Assembly (NCBI RefSeq): GCF_001591805.1
Contig: NZ_BCVP01000005.1
Span: 1 to 64,000, forward strand
DNA length: 64,000 bases
Direction: 5' to 3'
From: Neobacillus novalis NBRC 102450
GTDB taxonomy: Bacteria > Bacillota > Bacilli > Bacillales > Cytobacillaceae
The stretch's first letter is position 1; every line of letters starts with the position of its first letter. The translations under genes and the position numbers were made by a program. Positions 44,271-52,903 of the stretch are shown piece after piece. Below the pieces are notes generated by a model. That model was given only the letters and a program-made list of their open reading frames with translations, was not told the origin of the DNA and ran no database searches.

Positions 44271-45185
44271 TTAAACTTTTTCGGTTGAATTCAAAAAATA
44301 ACTTTCTTTTTGTTCACCAGTCGCAGTATTTTCGATAATTTTTTTGGTAAGGTTAAACTTATATTTCTCATTAATGGTTAATCCCATTTTGAAAACTTCG
44401 GCAGTAGTCTTCCCTTTTAGAGTTTGACCAGTATCCAAAATAATTGCGAAGGAATTATTGGTGGAACTAGCCGATACTAATTCTCCAGAAACCATTAGCG
44501 GTTCTAATATTTCTTTTGTTTTTATGGATTCTAATTGTTGTGTAGCTTTTCTAATTTTTTCTTTATTTAGCACTACTGCTTTGTTGTTCTGGTTATTAAA
44601 ATATTCAAATTCTACATTTCCCTTTTCCAACTCTTGAAACCAATTTCGCAAGATGTTAAATGTCCTATTACCATATTCTTCTGCTATATCGGTATAATCC
44701 TCTCGTTTTTCCATTTCATCAAAAAGTTGAGTCAATTGATCTAATGCAGCTAAATCATGACTTGCCATAATTGGGTTATTACTTTTTAAATTAAGGTGTA
44801 GTCTAAAAGAACCAGCCGAGGTAGCATTAAGAATTAATTCACTAGATTCAATTATCTCCTTTGGAATCATTCCACGGTTGTTCCCCTTACCAAAAAAAGT
44901 ATTGTAAATACTTGTAAAAACTCTTTGAATTCCTGATGAAACTAAATTCAACGATCTGAGACTTACTTTACCTGAGGGAAGAGGAGAGTGGATTCTGACT
45001 AATAGATCTTCTTTTTTAAGTCTTTGGTTTTGCTCAAATCTAACTATTTCATTAAAGGAAAACCTAGCAAGTTGATGATAAGGATTGCTTTCATCAAGTT
45101 TTTGTAATGACTCTTCAATATGTTCTTTTATAGGAAAATCAGACCGCAACTGTGAAGGAAAAGAAATGGATTCGAATTCGAACAA
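44271..45185 (-). CDS. hypothetical partner of nucleotidyltransferase-like protein, 304 aa
   Basis: A soluble protein of unrecognised family. A central DLAALDQLTQLFDEMEKREDY helix and a C-terminal beta-rich part with ALVSGELV-like and GQTLKGKTTAEVFKMG strings. TTG start at 45185 after AGGTGA. It is 19 bases downstream of the nucleotidyltransferase-like gene. Two-gene unit of array, possibly a toxin-antitoxin or abortive pair. Confidence 0.65.
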   Translation of the reverse strand: MFEFESISFPSQLRSDFPIKEHIEESLQKLDESNPYHQLARFSFNEIVRFEQNQRLKKEDLLVRIHSPLPSGKVSLRSLNLVSSGIQRVFTSIYNTFFGKGNNRGMIPKEIIESSELILNATSAGSFRLHLNLKSNNPIMASHDLAALDQLTQLFDEMEKREDYTDIAEEYGNRTFNILRNWFQELEKGNVEFEYFNNQNNKAVVLNKEKIRKATQQLESIKTKEILEPLMVSGELVSASSTNNSFAIILDTGQTLKGKTTAEVFKMGLTINEKYKFNLTKKIIENTATGEQKESYFLNSTEKV

Positions 45186-45204
45186 TTAAATCACCTACTC
45201 TCTC

Positions 45205-45696
45205 TTATAAAATAAGTTCTATTATACCCTTATTTCTTGCATCTCGGTTAAACCCAAATTGACCCATCCAATATTTTGTTTCGTATTCAAAATGCCTTTT
45301 TGCGTCAATTTCGTTACTTGGTATTAAGGTGTGGTCTATACAAAAGTAGGCATCGCAGTAGTATTGTACGCCAATTGTATGAATTTTTTTTGCTTCATTT
45401 TGAAGAAATTGTAGAATATATGGAATATCATTTGGTTCGGGATTAAAGTAAAAAACCAAATCAATGTCGTTTGGATCTATTTTGTTAGTTAAAAAACTGC
45501 CGTCTAACCACAATTTAGATAACCTCTGCTTAACACCAATTGTACTAAGGATGCTTAAAAACTGTTGAAATCCTGCGAAATTCCTGGCTCTGGTTTGCGA
45601 GGTGGAGAAGTCCCTTACAAAAAAACTTTCTACATCCTGCATTGATAATCCTCTAATAATGCCACCATTCAAGTTCCCATGTTCATTGAAATTCAC
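45205..45696 (-). CDS. nucleotidyltransferase-fold protein (DUF6932-like)
   Basis: 163 residues. LWLDGSFLTNKIDPNDIDLVF near 63-83 is the GS...DxD signature of minimal nucleotidyltransferases (Gly66, Ser67, Asp77, Asp79). Such proteins act in toxin-antitoxin and defence pairs by modifying RNA or protein; here the target is unknown. First gene of a two-gene unit with the 304-residue protein. Confidence 0.75.
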   Translation of the reverse strand: MNFNEHGNLNGGIIRGLSMQDVESFFVRDFSTSQTRARNFAGFQQFLSILSTIGVKQRLSKLWLDGSFLTNKIDPNDIDLVFYFNPEPNDIPYILQFLQNEAKKIHTIGVQYYCDAYFCIDHTLIPSNEIDAKRHFEYETKYWMGQFGFNRDARNKGIIELIL

Positions 45697-45898
45697 TTTC
45701 TATTCACATCTTTTCCCTCTAATTATATTTTTATGTATAAAAATTCCTAAATAGGTAACTTAAATGTAAAATATTTTCAACATAAAAGAAATGCATTCGA
45801 CAAAAACAGTCGAAATTAGACAAATTAAATAGCCAGGAAAAGGCTGGCAGAAAGAGCAGGCGTTTACAACCTATTATATATATAATAACCCATATGTC

Positions 45899-46003
45899 TT
45901 TTGCATTAACCTGCACCGTTAGCATAACAAGAAAAATGACCGCCGAAGCGATCACTTCTTTAACTCTTGCACCCGTTAGCTTAAGTACATTCTTTCACAA
46001 ACT
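45899..46003 (+). repeat. cassette-boundary site
   Basis: TTGCATTAACCTGCACCGTT then AGCATAACAAG, hairpin GACCGCC/AGCGATC, TTTAACTCTTGCACCCGTTA and GCTTAAGTACATTCTTTCACAA. One of the best-preserved copies. Confidence 0.92.
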
Positions 46004-46059
46004 GAGTTTTGTGGTTTTGAATTAAAAGTATAAATAGTGCCTTTTGTGAATTTGATAAA

Positions 46060-47019
46060 TCATTTGTTTGATACGGGTATTTTCTGATTCTCAATTGTAA
46101 TAAATGCTACATTTTTGAGGTCAATAACTTTCCTATTTGCTCTTGGTCCAGTTGAAAATACTACCCTATTATTGTTTGCCATGTAAGCATATAAATTTAA
46201 AGTCGAACCATCTTTATAAGTCACAAATGTATTGTTTCTCCAGCTATCCCAGTCTTCCCATGAATCTCGATTAATGCTTTCGGTGGAAGATAAAGTGTGG
46301 AAATTTATTTCTAGTCCTAGTGGGTCCAAACTTACTTTATCAAATTTTACATGAGCTCCATTGTGTAAAGAGAAGTTATTATTAGCAACTATCTCAAGAT
46401 TTTTTACTTGTGCAGGAACTTTAAACTTGACCGACCAATTTCCATTGTATTTTTTTCCATTGTCAGTAGTGATAGAGTGAATTGAGAAGGTCATTGTTTG
46501 ATTTTGCTCTCCAATTATATTCGCCAAATAAGTAATTGTTTTAGTGGCAGGATCATAGTCAAGATTATCCCATCCATAATTTGCGTGCAGTTTTGTCGTT
46601 TTACTTAATCGGTCTTCTGTTTTATCTGTTAACGTGAAGAATACCATTACATGATCAGAGGGATTGTGAATAACCGATACTAATCTCAGTTGAATTCCAT
46701 CATGTTCAACTTCGCTATTCAAAACAGTACCATATTGACTAATATATGACGTTCCCCCTTCACCAAAAATCCCATGATAAATGGTAGTCAATTTATCTGA
46801 ATTTGCATAACCTAACCCTGCGGAAAATAGTAAACTAGCTGCCATTGCCCCAACAATTAGTGGTTTCTTTTTAGTATGTTTCTTTTTTATCCCAGATGTT
46901 TTCTCTATAAAACGATTCATAATATTTTTATCGTTTCCCTCTGAATATGAAGGAGCATATTTAAGTAGTTCATCGATTTGGGTTTCATTCAAATCTGAAA
47001 TCAATCGGTTTGTTTTCAA
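46060..47019 (-). CDS. DUF4179-type anti-sigma factor, membrane-anchored
   Basis: 319 residues. The cytoplasmic N-terminus (about 1-50) would bind the sigma factor; one membrane segment follows KKHTKKKPLIVGAMAASLL (about 53-72), and the rest is outside, beginning SDKLTTIYHGIFGEGG. It overlaps the ECF sigma gene by four bases, a regular sigma/anti-sigma pair. External signal unknown. Confidence 0.8.
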   Translation of the reverse strand: MKTNRLISDLNETQIDELLKYAPSYSEGNDKNIMNRFIEKTSGIKKKHTKKKPLIVGAMAASLLFSAGLGYANSDKLTTIYHGIFGEGGTSYISQYGTVLNSEVEHDGIQLRLVSVIHNPSDHVMVFFTLTDKTEDRLSKTTKLHANYGWDNLDYDPATKTITYLANIIGEQNQTMTFSIHSITTDNGKKYNGNWSVKFKVPAQVKNLEIVANNNFSLHNGAHVKFDKVSLDPLGLEINFHTLSSTESINRDSWEDWDSWRNNTFVTYKDGSTLNLYAYMANNNRVVFSTGPRANRKVIDLKNVAFITIENQKIPVSNK

Positions 47020-47567
47020 AACGTACCTCCCTGTTCGGCGAGCATCCTTTTTAGTTTTAATTTCCCACGGTAAAGCCTATTTTCAACTTCCTTTACATTG
47101 ATGGAAATTTTTTTTGCGATTGCAGTGGGTTTTTCTGCAAGAAAATAGCGACGTATCATAATTTCTTTATCAGGTTCATCAAATGATTTAATGGCTATAT
47201 AAAGTTGTTCAGATGTTTCTTTGTTTAAAACATAGTCTAGCAAATCATCATTGGAGACATGATTGGTATCGTTCAGTTCAACCGTTTTCATTTTTGTCAA
47301 TTGTCGGTATTTATCTAAGGCTTTATTTCTTGCAATGGTAGCTAAGAAAGTTTTCAAAGTTCCTTTTTTCGGATTAAATGATTTTGGTCTCTCCCATAGC
47401 TTGATATAAACATCACAGATACATTCTTCAATATCCTGTGGTGTACCAACCTCATTCAAAATCCCACCAATGATAACCCATAAAAGTTTATTATATTTGC
47501 TCATGATTAATGAATAATCGTCTATCTCATGAGCTTTTAACCCTTTTAATAAAATCTCATCATCCAA
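47016..47567 (-). CDS. ECF-type RNA polymerase sigma factor
   Basis: 183 residues. Region 2 includes DIEECICDVYIKLWERPKSF, and TFLATIARNKALDKYRQL; region 4 includes SINVKEVENRLYRGKLKLKRML. It would direct RNA polymerase to a small regulon, held inactive by the adjacent anti-sigma protein. First gene of a two-gene unit carried in the array. Confidence 0.88.
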   Translation of the reverse strand: MDDEILLKGLKAHEIDDYSLIMSKYNKLLWVIIGGILNEVGTPQDIEECICDVYIKLWERPKSFNPKKGTLKTFLATIARNKALDKYRQLTKMKTVELNDTNHVSNDDLLDYVLNKETSEQLYIAIKSFDEPDKEIMIRRYFLAEKPTAIAKKISINVKEVENRLYRGKLKLKRMLAEQGGTF

Positions 47568-47679
47568 GTTAGCATCCCCCCACCTGTATTCTATTAATAA
47601 ACGGTTACATCATATAATACGAATAAACTCAAAAAAACACTTAAAAATATTGTCGATGGACATAAAATATTTTATCAAA

Positions 47680-47758
47680 AAAGTCCGTAAGTGGAACAAG
47701 AAAAAAAGACCGCTGCGGCGATCCTTCTCTTTAACTCTTGCCCCCGTTAGCACAATAA
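47680..47758 (+). repeat. cassette-boundary site
   Basis: AAGTCCGTAAGTGGAACAAG, hairpin GACCGC/GCGATC, and TTTAACTCTTGCCCCCGTTA GCACAATAAAG. Confidence 0.8.
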
Positions 47759-47764
47759 AGAATT

Positions 47765-48073
47765 TTAAGATTGGCTAATCAATTTTTCGATATATTCATC
47801 CAATAAATTTTCAATATCTGAATATTCAACTGTTAAATCTAAATGTTTAAAAAAGATAAGTTCAACAGATTGAATGTCCAAGATTTCCATATCAATAAAG
47901 CCTGATTTCCAAACAGTTACTCTTCCACCCCTTGTACTAGTTAGATGGTCTACAAAAATACTTGGATTTGGATTACAAGATTGAATCGATTTTGATATTA
48001 AGTCAGTTTGAATCCCCATTTTTTGCAGCTTTTCCTTGTGGTCATTAAACCACCTATAAAATAGTTCATCCAT
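47765..48073 (-). CDS. immunity-like protein (TriTu-like), 102 aa
   Basis: A soluble protein. WFNDHKEKLQKMGIQTDL at the start and GGRVTVWKSGFIDMEILD in the middle resemble the TriTu immunity family; this is a tentative call by eye. ATG 48073 after GGGGTGA is preferred to the reading from 48115. No toxin gene is near. Single-gene unit. Confidence 0.5.
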   Translation of the reverse strand: MDELFYRWFNDHKEKLQKMGIQTDLISKSIQSCNPNPSIFVDHLTSTRGGRVTVWKSGFIDMEILDIQSVELIFFKHLDLTVEYSDIENLLDEYIEKLISQS

Positions 48074-48136
48074 TGTTATATCACCCCTAAAACCCATTAC
48101 TACTGTATATTCCACTTGATAAATTAATTCTCCTTC

Positions 48137-48222
48137 TCCCGCTAACCTGCTCCGTTAGTTCAATAAGAAAAAGTCGCTTGGTTTGGCAGCTGGCTCTTCG
48201 ACTCAGGCATCCATTAATTGAA
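48137..48222 (+). repeat. cassette-boundary site
   Basis: CCGCTAACCTGCTCCGTTAG then TTCAATAAGAAAAAG, a different hairpin CAGCTGG-like, and a degenerate right core GCATCCATTAATTGAA that supplies the stop of the next gene. Confidence 0.75.
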
Positions 48223-48348
48223 AAAACTTCTTAATAGACCTGTCTTTATTAAAACAAAAATAATAAGAAAAGTAGAAAAAACACCAAAAAACAAACCACT
48301 TACAAATGCAGGAAATAAATTTGAAAATTGTCTAATTATTCTTTGCAT
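48214..48348 (-). CDS. small membrane protein, 44 aa
   Basis: Starts at ATG 48348 after GGAGGAAAGAGAGC. One or two hydrophobic helices (GLFFGVFSTFLIIFVLI). The TAA stop lies within the ATTAATT of the degenerate right core. Confidence 0.6.
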   Translation of the reverse strand: MQRIIRQFSNLFPAFVSGLFFGVFSTFLIIFVLIKTGLLRSFFN

Positions 48349-48451
48349 GCTCTCTTTCCTCCCATTAAATGACTAAAATTACTATATTAAGTATAATTAT
48401 CTTTATATTTGTAAAATCCTTTTTTTAAATATTTCTTCTCCTTATTTCCTT

Positions 48452-48500
48452 TTTCAGCTAACCTGCCACGTTAGTCGAATAAGAAAAAGCTGTTAAATAA
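48452..48500 (+). repeat. cassette-boundary site, left part
   Basis: TCAGCTAACCTGCCACGTTA then GTCGAATAAGAAAAAGC. No right core. Confidence 0.75.
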
Positions 48501-48586
48501 TAAGTCGTTCCGTTTTGAGGTGCAAAAATGCAATTAGCATAAGAAAAAATACCTAAAATAGCACTTTAATTGGTCAATAATAAATT

Positions 48587-48617
48587 AAAAGCGTGGTTAT
48601 AATTAACCACGCTTTTA
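48587..48617 (-). terminator. terminator of the lipoprotein gene
   Basis: AAAAGCGTGGTTA-TAAT-TAACCACGCTTTT, a perfect stem with T-tracts on both sides. Confidence 0.88.
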
Positions 48618-48633
48618 TCAACACTATTAGCAT

Positions 48634-49239
48634 TTAATTTGTTTTTTCTTCTGTTGTAGAAAATTCAACATAACCGTATCTCAAGTTCACCATTATAATG
48701 TACTCTTTGTTATTTTTTTCCGCTACCCAGCTTTCGACTACATCTTTCTCATAAAGACTGTCATAGGCTGGTTTATTTACAAAAGATAATTGGTTTCCAT
48801 CATTAATAAAATCTTTTGCAAAATTTTCAACCATTTTTTCAGCGGCATCTTTTGAAATCTTATTCTCTTTTAAATCGAAAGAGTAGTTCTTATAATGATA
48901 CTGTTTAAATCCATTTTCGTTGAAAACAAATTCAATTTTATGAATAAAGTTATCACTGTTTGGTTCATATTTACTCCAAAGGTATAGCGTTTCTTTATTA
49001 TCCAAACCTTCATCTTTGAAATTCGGCATATTATCAAGAACATTTTGAGGTAAGTAATTTTTCAGCTTTGAAAAAACCGTTTCTTTTGTAATTTCCACTT
49101 TTTCAATTTTTACTAGTGTTTCCGCTGCTGAGGTCGTTTTTGTTGATTTCTCTGGTTTGATGTCACTACTTTTCTGCCCACAAGCACACAGCACTATCCC
49201 TAAAACACCAATTAACAAAATAATATTATACTTTTTCAT
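48634..49239 (-). CDS. lipoprotein, 201 aa
   Basis: Signal peptide with lipobox LCAC (cysteine near 20), then a linker rich in Ser/Thr/Lys and a small mixed domain. No known family. Anchored to the outer face of the membrane. Confidence 0.75.
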   Translation of the reverse strand: MKKYNIILLIGVLGIVLCACGQKSSDIKPEKSTKTTSAAETLVKIEKVEITKETVFSKLKNYLPQNVLDNMPNFKDEGLDNKETLYLWSKYEPNSDNFIHKIEFVFNENGFKQYHYKNYSFDLKENKISKDAAEKMVENFAKDFINDGNQLSFVNKPAYDSLYEKDVVESWVAEKNNKEYIIMVNLRYGYVEFSTTEEKTN

Positions 49240-49317
49240 TCGCTTTTCCCGTACCTTTCAATTTTTGTATTTATATTTATATTTTTCTTTATTTTGTCGG
49301 TGAGAAACCTATTTCTG

Positions 49318-49494
49318 AAAGCGACACGAGAGGGCGATACGAATCGTCTTTGATAATGCTGATGTATCAGTGGTTATTGGCAGGTCCATTAATCAAACAA
49401 GAAGAGAACAATGGAGCGATGATATTCAAAGCAGATGATGAAAACTTCTTCCGCATAAAGCTAGTTATAGATATTCCCAATAATAAATCAATGT
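49318..49494 (+). pseudogene. gene fragment, plus strand
   Basis: An open stretch reads TRGRYESSLIMLMYQWLLAG then continues to a stop at 49494, with protein-like composition but no start codon or ribosome site. It overlaps the end of the next minus-strand gene. Probable 3' remnant of a lost gene. Confidence 0.35.
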
Positions 49495-49782
49495 AATAAT
49501 CAATGAAACAATGGTGTAAGATAATGCTGTAAGAAAAATAATATTGGGAGTAAATTTGAATTTTTGTCTTTTCATTTTGATATTTGTCTGCCCTTGAATA
49601 GTAGTGTCTATATAATGCGATGTGAAGCCACCCTTTGAAGTTAAAAACCAGATTAAAGTAGTTAAAACGAACCCAACCGCAAAAGAATATTCGATAAACT
49701 CTTTATTAGTGTTTTTAGCAATAATAAAATTTATTCCAAATAAAACAAGTAAAGTAAAGATAATACCAATTAAGCGTTTCAT
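49465..49782 (-). CDS. small membrane protein, 105 aa
   Basis: Three membrane segments (about 3-21, 30-47 and 78-103), with a polar loop TIQGQTNIKMKRQKFKFTP between the last two. ATG after GGAGG-like bases (TTGGAGGTAAAAT). No family recognised. Confidence 0.7.
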   Translation of the reverse strand: MKRLIGIIFTLLVLFGINFIIAKNTNKEFIEYSFAVGFVLTTLIWFLTSKGGFTSHYIDTTIQGQTNIKMKRQKFKFTPNIIFLTALSYTIVSLIITLIYYWEYL

Positions 49783-49926
49783 ATTTTACCTCCAATTTAC
49801 ATAATTTGCCTTTATTCAAATAATAGCACAAAACAGTTTATAATGTTAATTATATATTGTTTTCCTTTGGGAATTCGGATAAGTTGAAATGAAAATGGGG
49901 TTCGGGGTCAATAATGTTTAATGGCA
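49783..49926. other. intergenic stretch
   Basis: No gene seen; the right part (49896-49926) is a diverged match to 28129-28155. Confidence 0.4.
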
Positions 49927-50051
49927 GGCGAAGAAGGTCGTTGAACTATGGTGCCTTTGAGCCCATCCGTTAGTCTGACTCCGACGACCACGGTGTACCA
50001 CCGACTGTCGCGCCCTTTATGGGTAGCACTCATGGGAGATTAATCCTTTTT
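49927..50051. repeat. 125-nt block identical to 28156-28280
   Basis: Second copy of the block. An open frame starts inside it (50019) but has no ribosome site and is not called. Downstream bases to about 50250 resemble the decayed long cassette repeat, ending TTTTCATGGGAGTTTAAGTG. Confidence 0.6.
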
Positions 50052-50289
50052 CTGGTTGTTGCGCCAGCTTTAACTGATTTCATTTTAAGTAGAAAGGTTT
50101 CACAAGACGATTTACCTGCCATCTTATATACGATCCTTCAAGAGGCTCAGCCTTTTTTTAAAAACTGGTTTTTCTGGGTCTACTTTTTCATGCCCTTTTT
50201 CAGTTTTTATTTTCATGGGAGTTTAAGTGCTTTACTTCACAATCTTTTTTTCAAAACAACAAAAAGTTTAGAGTATCATTGGCTTTCTA

Positions 50290-50961
50290 TTAAAAAGTTA
50301 CTCCAGAGTTTTTTATCTTTTGAGTAACTAATTTTTTGATTTTTACCCATAGAAAATAACAGCCAACTCCAACAACAGCCCCTATTGTATTTAAAATTAC
50401 ATCATCAATATCCGAACTTCTTCCCATACCTATTTCAAACATCGAGACTAAGATACTTTGTAAGAACTGTACAAATTCAATTCCAACTGTACATAGAAAA
50501 GAATACCAAATAGCTTGTTTATTACTCTTTGCCCATTTGAAATAAAGCAGAGCAAATGCAAATGGGGTAAGCATAAAAGCATTTCCAGCGATTTGGAATA
50601 ATGGAGAAGGATTATTATAAAGAACATCAAGAATCCCTTTGATGGGTAATAAATTCACATAATGGACTATATATTTTAAGTTTTTTAATGAGTAATTTAC
50701 ATTATCAAAAAAGAATAAAAGTTGAACCGTATTATGATACAGTATGCAAAAATAAACTGAGAAACATATACCAATAATCCAATCAAATACATTTTGTAAT
50801 CTTGTACGTTTTAATAGGAATATCATACAACCTGTGATAATAGCAATATTCAGCAAAACTTGCAAAATGATAGGCAAGTATCGATGCAAATTACTAAAAT
50901 AAAGAAAAAGACTTTCTCCATAAAAGATAAGCGGGACGCCTAATAATATGTATTTCTTCAT
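50290..50961 (-). CDS. VanZ-like family membrane protein
   Basis: 223 residues, about six membrane segments. NAFMLTPFAFALLYF, GIEFVQFLQ and GRSSDIDDVILNTIGA are the conserved blocks of VanZ-like proteins, some of which give low-level teicoplanin resistance; the general role is unclear. ATG after GGAG. Confidence 0.8.
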   Translation of the reverse strand: MKKYILLGVPLIFYGESLFLYFSNLHRYLPIILQVLLNIAIITGCMIFLLKRTRLQNVFDWIIGICFSVYFCILYHNTVQLLFFFDNVNYSLKNLKYIVHYVNLLPIKGILDVLYNNPSPLFQIAGNAFMLTPFAFALLYFKWAKSNKQAIWYSFLCTVGIEFVQFLQSILVSMFEIGMGRSSDIDDVILNTIGAVVGVGCYFLWVKIKKLVTQKIKNSGVTF

Positions 50962-51033
50962 ATTTTATCTCCTTATATCAATTCTTTATTAAATTATAAC
51001 AATTATCTCGAATATTGGTATCATTTACATTAA

Positions 51034-51140
51034 TTTAGTTGAACTAACCTGCCAATTAGTTGAATAAGAAAAAGACCACCGCAGCGATCTTCATCTTCAA
51101 CTCTTGCACCCCGTTAGCTTAAGTAACTTTATCACAATCT
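51034..51140 (+). repeat. cassette-boundary site
   Basis: GTTGAACTAACCTGCCAATT then AGTTGAATAAG, hairpin GACCACC/AGCGATC, TTCAACTCTTGCACCCCGTT and AGCTTAAGTAAC. Both inverted arms of the left core are well preserved. Confidence 0.9.
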
Positions 51141-51149
51141 TATCAAATC

Positions 51150-51365
51150 TCACTGATTGTTATGCTTTATTCTTTTATATAGCCAGCTAAATAAACTTAT
51201 CACTTCAATGATAACAAAACCAATCAATATCGCCTTTAAGAAAAATAGTTTATCTGAAGTGAGGGTAAATGTTCTGGTCCTGAAATAGTGAGTCAAATAC
51301 CCCAATATCGCACCGCATAAAAGCCATAAGATGTGTTTCAATCTCTCATAAAGATATGTTTTCAT
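51150..51365 (-). CDS. small membrane protein, 71 aa
   Basis: Two membrane segments (about 11-25 and 41-61). Basic ends (YERLKH, YKRIKHNNQ). No family recognised. Confidence 0.65.
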   Translation of the reverse strand: MKTYLYERLKHILWLLCGAILGYLTHYFRTRTFTLTSDKLFFLKAILIGFVIIEVISLFSWLYKRIKHNNQ

Positions 51366-51479
51366 TAGGTTCTCCTAGCTGCTTTCACAGGCAATTTAAT
51401 TTTAGTCTCATAACAAATAAATAATAACTGATTTTTAGGATAATAATAATGGAAATCTACTCTTATATGAGAAATCCTT

Positions 51480-51545
51480 TTGAAACTAAACTGCCCCATT
51501 ACTTGTATAAGAAAAAAAGGTGGATTTCTTTTTTAAAAGAAACCA
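51480..51545 (+). repeat. cassette-boundary site
   Basis: TGAAACTAAACTGCCCCATT then ACTTGTATAAG. Paralogous to 38692-38762. Confidence 0.75.
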
Positions 51546-51575
51546 ACTTTTTTGGTTTAATACAAAATTCAATTA

Positions 51576-51728
51576 TCATTTTTTTAAATTATCTACTTTT
51601 TCCTCTATCCTGTTTAGACGTTCATCTCTTTTCTTTGACGACCGTACGAATAGGACAATAAGAACAATAAAAGCCACTGGTATGAGTATTGAAAATAACT
51701 GAAAAATGATGGTCCCAATATTTATCAT
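51576..51728 (-). CDS. small membrane protein, 50 aa (intact copy)
   Basis: Starts ATG 51728 after GTGGAGGAATAAAAA. One membrane helix (about 7-28) then a charged coiled tail (KKRDERLNRIEEKVDNLKK), the look of many small phage or regulatory membrane proteins. The frameshifted twin is at 38785-38936. Confidence 0.75.
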   Translation of the reverse strand: MINIGTIIFQLFSILIPVAFIVLIVLFVRSSKKRDERLNRIEEKVDNLKK

Positions 51729-51779
51729 TTTTTATTCCTCCACTAAATCTTTTAAAAAAATATAACACTTATTTAAAAT

Positions 51780-51866
51780 TCACCGTTCAAGCAACTGCAT
51801 CGTTAACGAAGAAGAAAAGGGCAATATCGTTGTTCCAGTAAAGCACCCCGTTAGCTGAATAAGAGA
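51780..51866 (+). repeat. cassette-boundary site
   Basis: TTCAAGCAACTGCATCGTTA then ACGAAGAAGAAAAGGGC, loop, AAGCACCCCGTTAGCTGAAT AAG. Paralogous to 38990-39085. Confidence 0.8.
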
Positions 51867-51872
51867 TGTGGA

Positions 51873-52256
51873 TTATTTAGACTTAACTATCAATTTTTCT
51901 CCAACATCCTTAGTTCCTTTAAAAATAATGTTATTCTTATATCCTATATCTAATTTGACGTTGTAATAATCCCAAGTCTTCTCATTGTTTGAATACTTTT
52001 CAATAGTTTTTAATACATCGTTATATATCTTTGTTGCTTCCTCAACTGTTGGTTGTTCTTCAAGCAATAGTCTAAACTTTACTGTGTCATCATCAAATGC
52101 TCCAACACAATCAATGCCTTTTGACTTTTTAAAATAATCTTCAGTTTTGGAAACAGCTTCACCTATATCTTGCTCTGGTGGTTTATTACACCCACTTATA
52201 ATAATTAATGAAATTAAATAAATAACTAAAAAAAATGTGGATTTTCTTTTTATCAA
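51873..52256 (-). CDS. lipoprotein, 127 aa
   Basis: Signal peptide with lipobox ISGC (cysteine near 23), followed by a small alpha/beta domain (DDDTVKFRLLLEEQPTVEEA). No known family. Single-gene unit. Confidence 0.7.
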   Translation of the reverse strand: MIKRKSTFFLVIYLISLIIISGCNKPPEQDIGEAVSKTEDYFKKSKGIDCVGAFDDDTVKFRLLLEEQPTVEEATKIYNDVLKTIEKYSNNEKTWDYYNVKLDIGYKNNIIFKGTKDVGEKLIVKSK

Positions 52257-52319
52257 TCAGTTCCCTCCTCACCCGCCATATACATATTTTACCACAAAAT
52301 TGCACCAAAAATGTTTTGT

Positions 52320-52415
52320 TTTTATTCAACTAACCTGCCACGTTAGTGCAGCGAGAAAAAAGGATCGCCGCTGCAACCCTTTCTTAAACTCAAGCCCCCG
52401 TTACTTCAATAAGTA
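52320..52415 (+). repeat. cassette-boundary site
   Basis: TTCAACTAACCTGCCACGTT then AGTGCAGCGAG, hairpin GGATCGCC...AACCC, and TTAAACTCAAGCCCCCGTTA CTTCAATAAG. Confidence 0.88.
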
Positions 52416-52527
52416 TCCCATTTTCGTTGAATATTTATCTAATAAAGAGGGTTCAAATCATTGGAAATTATATGATAAAATAGGAGTAACTACAATTAAC
52501 ACTTTAATGTTTAATGGGGGAGTCAAT

Positions 52528-52755
52528 GTGGCGAATAAGTTTAAAATTGCGTCGAATTCTTTCTTAACCCTTTCAGTTTTTTTGATAGTAATAATGTTAA
52601 TTAAAATTTACATCGATTATCAGAATTATATTAAACATCCTGAATGGTCAGCCCCTTTTTCAACTCATTTGATAGCAACAGGTATTATTTATGGTGTTCC
52701 AGTAATTGTGTCATTGGTAATAGGTTTAATTTTTAAAATCAAAGCAAGTAAATAA
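52528..52755 (+). CDS. small membrane protein, 75 aa
   Basis: Two membrane segments (about 11-28 and 47-70). GTG at 52528 follows GGGGGAG; the longer open reading from 52237 runs through the repeat and is not used. Plus-strand unit. Confidence 0.65.
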   Translation: MANKFKIASNSFLTLSVFLIVIMLIKIYIDYQNYIKHPEWSAPFSTHLIATGIIYGVPVIVSLVIGLIFKIKASK

Positions 52756-52776
52756 TAGGCAGTAGAAACTCGAAAT

Positions 52777-52813
52777 AAAAAATGGCACAGTTCAAACCTG
52801 TGCCATTTTTTCA
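52777..52813 (+). terminator. terminator
   Basis: AAAATGGCACAG-TTCAAAC-CTGTGCCATTTTTT, after the 75-residue gene. Confidence 0.9.
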
Positions 52814-52903
52814 ATGCTATTTTGATCGTATATAACTGGGGGAGCTTAATAAGAATTTCTTGAATTGTTAATTATAAGAGAAACCTGGAATGGAGGATTT
52901 TTT

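Noticed and set aside
45731..45955. Minus-strand reading frame of 74 codons
   Set aside because: It starts inside the stem-loop of a cassette site and reads through the repeat; no ribosome site and no protein-like pattern.
50019..50327. Plus-strand reading frame of 102 codons
   Set aside because: It begins inside the 125-nt repeat and runs through the decayed long repeat; no ribosome site, and the other copies are not open.
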